A stretch of DNA of 64,000 nt from Metellina segmentata (Eukaryota; Arthropoda; Arachnida; Araneae; Tetragnathidae), in assembly GCA_947359465.1 (NCBI GenBank), contig OX375878.1, positions 84,113,627 through 84,177,626 of the forward strand, read 5' to 3'. Within the stretch, counting starts at the first letter, position 1. Each line of letters starts with the position of its first letter. A model generated the notes under the pieces. It worked only from the letters and a program-made list of their open reading frames with translations, had not been told where the DNA came from and made no database searches. Below are positions 47,222-56,704 of this stretch, in pieces. A program made the translations under genes and the position numbers.

Positions 47222-47780
47222 TCAAAAATTTATTTATAAACCAATTTTACAAATAATTATACTATAAGAAAGATTATATTCTAAGCTTTCCAGTGATGTT
47301 TTCAAATTTCAAAAATAATAGTATTAAGCTATAGATATGACAGTTTTAGTTTTGTATCGAAAATTACTGTCTAAAAATTCCGAAATTTATATGACCAACT
47401 CTTAATCAAATATAAGTTATTTACTAACCAATTTTGAAAATAATTATATCATAAGAAAGAGTATATTCTAAGATTTTCAGTGATGTTTTCAAATTTAAAA
47501 ACTTATATTATTAAGCTCTGGATAACAGATATCACAGTTTTAACAAAAAACAACGGAAATTTCGAAAATTGGATGACCAACTTTTGATTGCATCGAATTT
47601 ATTTATTAACGAATTTCAAAAATAATTATACCACAAGACATTACAGACCAGTAAATGACCAGAACATTCTAAGGTTTCCTGTGTTGTTTTCAAATGTAGA
47701 AACCAATAGTAATGAGCTATAGAAATGCAGTTTTAACAAAAAAATAACGAAAATTTCCCGATTTTTCCCGAATTTCGAAA
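47222..47780. repeat. ~185-bp degenerate tandem repeat, three units
   Basis: Units start near 47226, 47416 and 47597 with AA(T/G)TTATTTA(T/C)(A/T)AACCAATTT. Each then has AATAATTATA(C/T)-type, TATTCTAAG-type and TGATGTTTTCAAATTT-type words in order. The third is the most diverged. Confidence 0.7.
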
Positions 47781-47784
47781 ATAT

Positions 47785-48607
47785 ATTACCAGAAATCAAA
47801 TTAAAATCTCTAAAAACTCGGCGAGGTGCAAAAATTTACGTTTAGGGGTACTCTAAAAAAACTCACGACTGAAGACAGGAAATTTGTACATGTTTTGAGC
47901 ACTCGTGTTAGAAATTTGACACTTAAAACACCATAAACTAATAGCCACATCACACAAAAACGTCTTCAACTTGTTCTCTGTACAATTTTGAACAAACCAT
48001 GTTAATTTCGCAATTTTCTGATCCGTACTTCTAGTGAACCCGTCTGAGAATCGAGCGATAAACGCGAGTTTTCAATCCTGCTGCGGCAGTAACTTCTTCA
48101 GTAAATGTAGTGAGATAGTTGTGTAACTTCAACTGAATCATTGTATTTGTTTCTTTTAGATAATGCAAAGATGGAAACTTGTGGAAAAACCATCTTCAAA
48201 AACTTGAAAATTTAAGATGGAAGGGTCAATTCGATGGTAGGCCTTTAAACACGTATACAAATCATGTAAAACACATAACTTAAAAATCACTAGATTGTTA
48301 ACAGATTTGAATTCGGAAAAATTCGGGTAAGTAATTTTTTAGCTTTGGATCTATGTCGTCTGTTTTACAATGAAAAGATAAAATATTACTGTAATAGTTA
48401 TATCGATTAATTTATTGTTATTTTTCAAACTGGCTGCTTGCATATAATGACGCTTTATGAGTACATGGGGATGAATCTCAAATAATCCCACAATCAAGCA
48501 TTAACCAACTTAATTAGACATATGCCCCCTGGTCTCATCAACTAAACTTTGGAAGGTAATGATCCGTATTACTTCATTGATTTCATAAAGAGATTGCTGC
48601 ATTTAGA
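47785..48607. other. AT-rich stretch without gene
   Basis: No feature recognised. Confidence 0.4.
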
Positions 48608-48611
48608 TTAA

Positions 48612-49120
48612 CCCTTCTTTACATGATTTTTTCTTTATTGGTGAAATAAATCAAGGTGATATAATTCACGTTCAAAATTAAAGGAAAAATGGTTAAAAAA
48701 ATCTTAGTATATATTTATAGTATAAATTTAGCAAAAAACAATATGATGGTATCATGTGGTATTTTTTAAATTAAACGCAAACTTTTTCAGAAATTGCTCT
48801 AAAAATAACAGAAACACATGTTACAAACCTTTCTTCCACTCATTTTCACTTTTTTAGCACAATAGAAACTCAAATATAATAAAACAAAACTAAAAACGAA
48901 ATCATACGTTTATTGCAACTACAACAAACAGCGGAATGACAACTTCAAGCTCGTTTTACTGATAGTGACACTTGCTTATTTTTGACAGCTATGTTTTTTT
49001 TATGCAATGGACATTAAAAAGGTATCCAGACACGATCAACTTAAAGTGAACTTGTTCTTTTATATAATTTTTGGGCATTCAATGTTATGATGGAAATTTC
49101 CACTATTATGCAAAGAAGGG
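48612..49120. mobile_element. piggyBac-like MITE, copy 2 (complete)
   Basis: It starts CCCTTCTTTACATGATTTTT and ends ATTATGCAAAGAAGGG. The ends are inverted repeats of about 13 bp with one mismatch. Both flanks are TTAA (48608-48611, 49121-49124), the hallmark target of the piggyBac superfamily, and the CCC start fits too. It carries a short stretch around ACTAAAAACG that copy 1 lacks. No transposase coding remains. Confidence 0.9.
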
Positions 49121-49129
49121 TTAAGGGTT

Positions 49130-50335
49130 AAAATAACAGAGCAATGTAAATTAACAGCTAAAGACGGTTACCTAAGATAATAAGCTATTTATAAAATGCA
49201 GTCATCAAACACTAAAGAAGATACTTTAAAATGACTATACTTGTTACAAAAATTTATAAATTAAATTGACAAATATAATCAAAATTTAAAATAAATAAAT
49301 TGAAGTTATCGCACTAAAAATTACCTACTAGTCAATTTAAAGAGTTACTAACAATCTAAATTATTCGTTACCGTCAATTGCTAACAGAATACCAGCATTA
49401 AAGTTCTTTTACTATAAAGTAATAATTGTTAGCAAAAAATGCTAATATAAACACGTTATCGCAAATTAGAAATACCCGTTAAAAATGTTATTGTTAGCAG
49501 TCTTTTTTTTTTCATAGCTACTTTTTGCTTTATCTTACATTGGTTTAAGTGGATCGAAATAGTTTCATCAGATTAGACAGTATACAAAGTGGCTCCTGTC
49601 CCTTAATTCCAGTTGAGACAGCTATTCAAACCTTATGCCAGTTATTAGGCTGTTCAGCTATACAGTGCAAAACTGATTCCAAAGCTCTACCGTCAACAGT
49701 CGTCTACTGTGTAGGGTTAGGATTCCTCGAGTAGGGTTAGGATTCCTCGATAGCTGGATTTTCAAAGCGGGTAAACTAAGTTCAGATTTGCGGTGTAACA
49801 AGTGAGAGTGGACTGTATATTGAAGAGTTGATTGCGGTGAGAACACAAATGATGCAGTGATGCCTTTTAGAGAAAATTGCTGTTTATTTCAAAACGAAGA
49901 AGGAGCATAGCATTGCTCCGCTATGGGAGAACATCACATATCAAGGGCAAAATTCGTTCTGAGGTTTTGGCGGTCAAAGCCGGTTACAAAAGAAGGCAAC
50001 CCCTCAGTGAGTGAGGGCGCGCCAAGCATGGCGCGTTAGCAGCAAGTACTAAACATCTACCGTCATTAATCGTTGGTATTTTTAATTCAACACTTTGCCG
50101 AACGATTCCGAAAGAATGTTTTGAAAGTTCTCAAAATTTCTCTTTTACACAATGTTATTTGCTTGCAACTGACATTGGAAAATGTATCGGAAAAAGATTC
50201 GTTACAGAATTAAAATAAGTTATTGAATTTCACACATAATACAGATAAAGAACTCGTATACTTTTTACGTTTTTAATATTCTTTCTCTAAAATAAATAAA
50301 GTTGCCATAAGTTGGAAATATTTTCAGAATAAAGT
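49130..50335. other. AT-rich stretch with one GC-richer block
   Basis: 49.54-50.05 kb is less AT-rich (for example GAGGGCGCGCCAAGCATGGC) and could be a worn repeat or LTR. No ends were identified. A 61-codon frame (49549-49734) lacks motifs. Confidence 0.35.
49711..49750. repeat. Exact 20-bp tandem duplication
   Basis: GTAGGGTTAGGATTCCTCGA occurs twice back to back with no difference, so the duplication is recent or an assembly slip. Confidence 0.95.
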
Positions 50336-50340
50336 AAATA

Positions 50341-51746
50341 CACTGCTGGCCACCGTAAATGCAACACCCTGAAGGAAGCATGCAAATAATATGAAATTTA
50401 CAACATGCATTAGCGGAGGTGAGATATGCAAATGATTAGAATTTCAAAGCAGACGCACATCACGCGTGCTTATGGCGCCACTTCAAAACGCTATCTAAGG
50501 CTTGGAGATTTCGACGATTTCAAGTACGGCAATTGTGTTTTTCTTGTGGTTTAAAAAAAACGATCAACTATGCCACGTAGAAAACAGCGATCATCTTGTG
50601 ATCAAGTATCCGAGTTCGACAGAGGAAGGATAGTGGCCTACCGAGATTGTGGATTATCTTTCAGGGAAATCGGTAGTCATGTTGGACGAAACTAAACAAC
50701 TGTAATGCAGATATGTGATCGTTGGATGCAGGAGGGTACGACGGACCGACGTGTTCGATCGTATCCACCTCAGTGCACCACTTCACGTGATGACAGGCAT
50801 ATTGTGAGTATGGCAGTGACGGATCACTCAGCCACATCACGAACCATAGCACAACACATTCAGTCTGTAACGCATCATCCAGTGTATGCGCGTACCATTC
50901 GACGCCGTTTACAGCAGAGTGGTCTGTCCGCAAGATGTCCATTGCTTCGTTTACCCTTGACGCAGAACCACAGACGTCTCCGCCGCCAATGGTGTGATGA
51001 AAGAAGGATGTGGACGGCAGAATGGAATGAAATTGTCTTTACTGACGAGTCACGCTTCTGTCTGCAACACCACGATGGTCGTATTCGAGTTTGGAGACAC
51101 CGTGGAGAGAGGATGCTGAACAGCTGCGTTATGCACCGCCACACTGGTCCTGCACCGGGTATTATAGTATGAGGCGGTATTGGATATCACTCTCGCACTC
51201 CTCTAGTACGCATTACCGGTACTTTAAACAGCCAGCGCTACATCTCCGAGGTGTTGGAGCCAGTTGTCCTTCCTTACCTTCAGGGCTTGCCCACAGCCAT
51301 ATTTCAACAGGATAATGCGCGACCACACGTGGCACGCATTGTCCAAGGGTTCTTCGTCAATCGCCAGATTGAATTGCTTTCCTGGCCAACTCGCTCTCCG
51401 GATCTTTCACCGATAGAAAACATGTGGTCCATGGTTGCTCAATGATTGACCCAGATTCCATCCCCAGCTGCCACACCAGATCAACTTTGGCAACGTGTGG
51501 AAGCTGCTTGGTCTGCTGTACCCCAAGAACACATCCAAAGTTTCTTTGAATCAATGCCGAGGCGTGTGGCAGCGCTGATCTCCAGCAATGGCGGCTACTC
51601 TGGCTACTGATTTTGGCAGGAACCACACTTCACAGAAGTCTATAAATTTAATCATTTAATACTTGGTCAACATGTTATCTACAAAATAAACTTTGTTGTG
51701 ATATCTCTTGTCTTTCTTGGTGTTACAATTTGGTTGGCCAGCAGTG
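50341..51746 (+). mobile_element. Tc1-like DNA transposon, best preserved (element C)
   Basis: The left end, after TA (50339-50340), is CACTGCTGGCCACCGTAAAT then GCAACACC. The right end, inverted, is CACTGCTGGCCAACCAAATT then GTAACACC, followed by TA (51747-51748). Length 1406 bp. The single gene is on the plus strand. The family resembles one I associate with orb-weaver spider genomes. The ends appear intact, so it could still be moved in trans. Confidence 0.95.
50570..51610 (+). pseudogene. Tc1-family transposase pseudogene, three in-frame stops
   Basis: A single frame from ATG (50570, MPRRKQRSSCDQVSEFDRGR) to TGA (51608) covers 346 codons, full length, with no frameshift. Internal stops are TAA at 50693 (VGRN*TTV), TGA at 51170 (GIIV*GGIG, where relatives have W) and TGA at 51443 (VAQ*LTQ, where relatives have R). 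All three can arise by single C-to-T or G-to-A changes. The N-terminal helix-turn-helix (RDCGLSFREIG) and the second DNA-binding region (SVTHHPVYARTIRRRLQQSG) are present. The DDE triad is intact: D in FTDESRF (~159), D in QQDNARPH (~248), E in SPDLSPIEN (~283), with 34 residues between the last two. The WGG motif region and the C-terminal MPRRVAALISSNGG are also recognisable. It is a recently dead transposase. Expression is not indicated. Confidence 0.96.
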
Positions 51747-51749
51747 TAC

Positions 51750-53655
51750 AAATCAATAATATATATAATATCAATAATAATGTTATAACGAGTTTTATAA
51801 AATGGAGATGCAATTTATTACCAAGTAACTGTCCAATTCCTTCCAACCAGAAGGACACTCTTCTCTCACCTCGAATCACAATGACTCCGAAAGTTGATAA
51901 AATAAAGGATCCGTCCTTCCTGACACAGAAAAAAGCCGCGGTCTTGGTCACAGACTTCGCTGCCTTTATCTATGATTACATCGCAATGCATAAACTCGTT
52001 CTATTCATAGACTCGTTTCAATCTGCTGCATCAGCTGATCTTACAAATTTGCATATCGTCATCTAATAATAGTTTGTCCATTTACTGTATTTTATTCTGC
52101 TTCTTCCATATTCAATGTCTCCCTTAACCTTATGCAGTCGATGTCCTTTTTGTGAATACACATGATTTTAAGAAATTTAATCAAAACTAATGTTAACTTT
52201 CATTCAATTTTCTGAATAAACAAGTGTTTGTGGGATTTTCTTTTTTGCGAACAAAATAAAAGTTAAAAGATATTTACCAAAGAAAATAAATACTAAGGAA
52301 GGATGAAGCACATTGTCATCCCAAACACATTGTAATCATTTCCACGACCAGTTTGTGGGTTATTTGCTGTGACAGTAAATCAATAGTTAAAGAGTGAAAA
52401 AAGGAAGCATGCCAATCAAGCAAGACACTCTTGAAATTCTGATTAGAACTGACAAATTTCATTCATTCATTTGAAAATGACATACAAATTACTTCCACTC
52501 TCGCTTGTTGATTATGCTTATTAAATCGCATTATATTTCTTAACTATTACACATAAGCATAATTTTTAAAAATCCCTTAATAAGGTAATAAGATTTTGTT
52601 AGGTGATTTTAAAAAGATTTGTTTTGATAACAAGATTTTGTTTTATTTATACATCTATATTATATGTTTGAAATAATTGAATTAATCCCATTTGAGGAAA
52701 TTGTTTGAGAACTTCACAAAAATGTAAGAAATTTTTTTAAAATTAAAATACTTTTATCTTTGAAATCTCTGTAATAAGTATATATGGTCACTAATTATTA
52801 AAGAACATATAATTTGAGCGTCAATCATAAACTCTCTAATTAAAATGTAATTTAAGACTTACGAGATATTCGTACTCGTATTATTCTTAAATCAACTTAA
52901 TCTCTCCACAATGAACTTGTTAATAATTTAATTTGTTTAATACATTACCAGCCGTTATTCCTTAACTATACTAAGGCCATATGGATTATAAAGCTAAATA
53001 TATTTCATTCGCTAAGGGAATCAAGCTGCTTTATTTATCAGTGTCTAAATGTATATATACTGTCGTAGTTTTAAGGGATTTGAATTATAAATATAAATGA
53101 AATATAATTCTTTCTCGAAAATTAAATTTTAGAGATGTTCTGTACCATCTATATAATATATTTTTTAAATTGTACTGAGTATGCATTCAGTAACTCCAAA
53201 TGTTATCCTTGAATTTAAAAATATAATTCATTGGTTTATCTTATACGTCGTGCGAAATTTGTTTGAGTTTAAAGGGTCAGTATCCCATGATAGAGTTGAG
53301 TTGAAGTATACAAGATCTGAGGAACAATCAAATGCGAAAAAACTTTTTATTTCATTTTGTCATTCTTATGAATGACAAAAATCTATTGTAGTTTCATAGT
53401 GACCGTTTTACTGATATCATGTGTTGACTGATATTATTTTTTGCTTCGTAGTATCTCATACATCCCACTAGCTGGGTAGGTGAGTAATCAGCGCCTATAA
53501 GTTCAGATTTCATTGTGATGTTCTCAGTGGTTCGTAATTCATTTTAAGTCGTAGGTCACGGTTTCATTAATTCTCACATCGAAAAAAAATTACTGTAGAG
53601 CTCCAAACCATACATCTAATGAGATTTAGTATTTGGATGAGATTTGCTTCTGTAT
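51750..53655. other. AT-rich stretch without recognisable gene
   Basis: A 122-codon frame (51698-52066) begins inside the transposon end and runs through AT-rich then mixed sequence. It has no motif I recognise and I do not call it. Confidence 0.4.
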
Positions 53656-53672
53656 ATTTCAGATTAAGTTAC

Positions 53673-54117
53673 GAGCCGCGGTAGCTCAGTCGGTAGAGCG
53701 TCGGGCTCGCATCAGAAGGGTTGTGGGTTCTGTCCTCGGGGGAGCCTCCAGTTCTGATGATTGCGAGATCGGCGCTTCGACCTGGCTAAAGACCGTCGTG
53801 TTCACTAATGGTGACTGGGGCACGTTAAATAGGTCGTGGTCACAATGTCCCCCATGTTCCCATACCAAATCAATACCTCTGGGGGTACCTGATCAGGGGG
53901 TTATCGGCCTCTGATTTGGATCTAAATTACGATATGTGTGAGTGAATGGATGTATGAAAGGGACCTTCCTGTAAAACGGATGTGTCATGTATGTCGAGCA
54001 AAGTCGGACTTCCTCCCAATGGGGCTCAATAACATGGAAGGCGCACCCCCCTCGCCTCTTGCCGTCTTCGACGGGCCTGGCACTCCTCTGGTCTGCCAGT
54101 GTAGGCATAAGAAACAA
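53673..54117 (+). repeat. tRNA-derived SINE, 445 bp, with 13-bp target duplication
   Basis: The head begins GAGCCGCGGTAGCTCAGTCG (a clear A-box TAGCTCAGTCGG) with GTAGAGCG following, as in a tRNA D-arm. A B-box-like GTGGGTTCTGTCC comes about 40 bases later. The body includes GGTGACTGGGGCACGTTAAA and GGGGGTACCTGATCAGGGGG. The element is flanked by exact CAGATTAAGTTAC at 53660-53672 and 54118-54130, typical of LINE-machinery insertion. The end is A-rich (CATAAGAAACAA) rather than the shared tail used by the other SINEs here. Open frames inside it are incidental. Confidence 0.93.
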
Positions 54118-54130
54118 CAGATTAAGTTAC

Positions 54131-55010
54131 AAAAACGGCAACATGAAAACGTATTTTCACTGCTATATTATAAATTTAGAAAGCATTAAAGCGCCCCATT
54201 TTTACAGATAGTTCAATGAGGAAACTTCCTAGTCAGTGTGCTTAATTATTATAGGTTTCGACTATCTTTCAATCAACCGTCATTCAACGACCGCCTTGTT
54301 TCTGGAAGCAGGCGAATTCCGTTTGTTCCGACTTCTACAAATGGTGTTATTTTTTCATATCACCGCCGAAGCGATTGTCTTGGTATATCCAAGAGCCCAT
54401 CAAAGCAGAGTCAAGTCACACCTCACTGAACACACGACCTCTGGAGACAAACAGAATGAGAACTGGTAGTTCCTCTTCTGGATCACGTGACAGCCGATGA
54501 CTGCTTCCTAAACCTTATCTGTTCATCAACCCCTGGTGTTGGGAAGATGTCACTCTGTGCCTCGGGACATTTCTGCGACACTTTCCTTTCTTTCGGTTTT
54601 GAAAAAGGCTGTTTTCTTGTTACTTTGTCCCGAATGGCATGTCGCAAATTCTTTTCTGCTTGTTGAAGTGTGTGCGAATGTTATCAACAATAGAGATGCA
54701 AATGAACTCTCAGTTCTTAGGCTGTGTGTTTTGTGGTAAAAATGTAATTTTGTGGTAATGGCTCAATTCCATAAAATGGTAGAGGTTTGGAAAATAACAA
54801 TGCAATGGGGGGAAATAGTTGACGTTGACTCCGCATGTAGACTTCATATCCTAAGGTGGACTAATCAAAACAAATTTTCTTATGTGAATACGCTTAGATC
54901 CTATACGTGTAACTATACAACAAATACTCTATTTACTATCACGATTTACTTTCATAAGAAAAGCAACCATGTCTTAATGATATTCGAATTTAAGGCAGAA
55001 TTAAATGTTT
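54131..55010. other. GC-richer single-copy stretch
   Basis: 54.24-54.72 kb is noticeably less AT-rich than its surroundings and shares no repeat words with the rest of the window. Frames of 60-86 codons occur but overlap each other and have no recognised motif. It could be an untranslated exon or regulatory DNA of a host gene. Confidence 0.3.
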
Positions 55011-55015
55011 AATAT

Positions 55016-55077
55016 TTAAACGTAAACGGGCGTTGTAATTATATCTATATAGAATTACAACGCCCGTTTACGTTTAA
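55016..55077. repeat. Perfect palindrome, 25-bp arms, 12-base centre
   Basis: The left arm (55016-55040) starts TTAAACGTAAACGGGCGTTG. The right arm (55053-55077) is its exact inverse, ending CAACGCCCGTTTACGTTTAA. The centre is ATATCTATATAG. The whole could extrude as a cruciform or fold as an RNA hairpin. No similar sequence was seen elsewhere in the window. Confidence 0.97.
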
Positions 55078-55079
55078 TA

Positions 55080-55795
55080 AGAGCTAAGCATTAAGTAAAA
55101 GAAATGCTTAGGTGTTATTAGAAAGACAAGTAATGCCTATTTCTATACAAAATAAATTCTGCTGAAAAAGAAACGGAAGTATATCCTCAAGGTGCTCCTG
55201 TATCAGTGGGTGATTTTATTTTGAAGAGACGTGAAGCAGTTTTGTTGTTATGTGTCCGGCGTGATAGTAATTCAGCTACTAGTCTTTGTAAACATAGCCT
55301 TGTGAGAATTTTCAGATCATTGGTTCAATATAAAGTCTGTGTACCTCACAAAGGCTCCCTCTAAAATAGTCAACAGCTCGCCTCTTGTAGAGCCGAAGAC
55401 CAAAGAAGTCAATGGACGGGTGGGCGTGAAAAATCCGATAAAACACGAGGAGTTTAATGGGATTTATCTTTCTCTTTGTATTTCTTAACCGTATAGGAAA
55501 GAAGACTTTTCGCATTTGGTTTTGAAGTATTTCTTTAATTTCATGTCAGATGAACAGGTACGTAACAATAAAATTTTTTATTTAGAATGTTATAAAGTAT
55601 TGCCGTCCACATATACTTCGTTGTTTGCTTTATTCAAACTGTTCCAATATGTTTTCAAACTTTTTTGATTTGATTGATTAAAACAAAATTTCACTCCAAC
55701 CAAATATCTTAAAACCAAGTATCGGAAATATATATCAAGAATATAACATGATCGTCTTAAGGTTTTCAGCCTTTTTAACTCCTTATCTCTCCCAC
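55080..55795. other. Stretch with no recognisable feature
   Basis: A 67-codon minus frame (55312-55515) has no motif. No repeats seen. Confidence 0.35.
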
Positions 55796-55798
55796 TTT

Positions 55799-56073
55799 TG
55801 GGGGCGTGGTTAAGTTGAATCAGTTGGTAGAGTCACGAGTTAACGAACAGGAGGGTTTCGAGTTCAAAACTCGATACAACCTGACATTCGAGTGCGTAAT
55901 AGTTGTTAAATTTGTCGGGGTCTCAAATGTCTCCACGTTGGCCGCGGTGTGTAATTTTGGATAGTGGGGGTGACCGTCGTTTAGAATTACGAGGTTATAT
56001 CATCGGATCTTCTGGATTGATACTTCACGTATAGCTAGTTGTTTTGCTCCAGTGTGAGGTAAATTCAACTACT
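55799..56073 (+). repeat. tRNA-derived SINE with shared tail
   Basis: The head GGGGCGTGGTTAAGTTGAAT then CAGTTGGTAGAGTCACG (A-box) is followed by a B-box-like CGAGTTCAAAACTCG. The body contains GGTCTCAAATGTCTCCACGT. It ends with TAGTTGTTTTGCTCCAGTGT and GAGGTAAATTCAACTA, the plus-strand shared tail. This is the only near-complete plus-strand copy of the tail-sharing family in the window. Confidence 0.8.
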
Positions 56074-56184
56074 TAATTATTCCATGTTAATATGTGCCGC
56101 AACAATAACATTTGTAAATCAACAAAATAAAGATGTATCTAAATTAATTTGCAAGAAGTTGGATCTACTTTTTTTCAATAAGGC

Positions 56185-56700
56185 AGAGAAATATTTAGAA
56201 GGGATTATTCCCTGTATCTGTATCTGACAGTAGCTTGTATATCACAGTTGAAAATCTTTGGAAGAACTGTTGCTACTTTCATACATTCGAATAATGAATT
56301 ACTCTACACTTCTTGAACATTTTTGAAGAATTAACAGTATTGTTCCATTTGTTTAATTAGAGAAATATTTAGAAGGGATTATTCCCTGTATCTGTATCTG
56401 ACAGTAGTTTGTATATCACAGTTGAAAATCTTTGGAAAAACTGTTGCTACTTTCATACATTCGAATAATGAATTACTCTATACTTCTTGAACATTTTTGA
56501 AGAATTAACAGTATTGTTCCATTTGTTTAATTAGAGAAATATTTAGAAGGGATTATTCCCTGTATCTGACAGTAGTTTGTATATCACAGTTGAAAATCTT
56601 TGGAAGAACTGTTGCTACTTTCATACATTCGAATAATGAATTACTCTACACTTCTTGAACATTTTTGAAGAATTAACAGTATTGTTCCATTTGTTTAATT
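56185..56700. repeat. 174-bp tandem triplication, nearly identical
   Basis: AGAGAAATATTTAGAAGGGA starts units at 56185, 56359 and 56533, exact spacing 174. Unit 3 is 168 bp because TGTATC occurs once less at its start. Only scattered substitutions separate the units. The unit ends TGTTCCATTTGTTTAATT. No palindromes or coding frame. Confidence 0.95.
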
Positions 56701-56704
56701 CAAA

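Noticed and set aside
51698..52066. 122-codon plus frame
   Set aside because: It starts inside the right TIR of Tc1 element C and continues into unrelated flank, so it is a chance read-through.
53673..53745. Functional tRNA gene
   Set aside because: The A-box is good but the B-box is altered, and the sequence continues into a SINE body with target duplications.
53633..54211. Frames of 60-93 codons
   Set aside because: They lie within the 445-bp SINE or its flanks; SINEs are non-coding.
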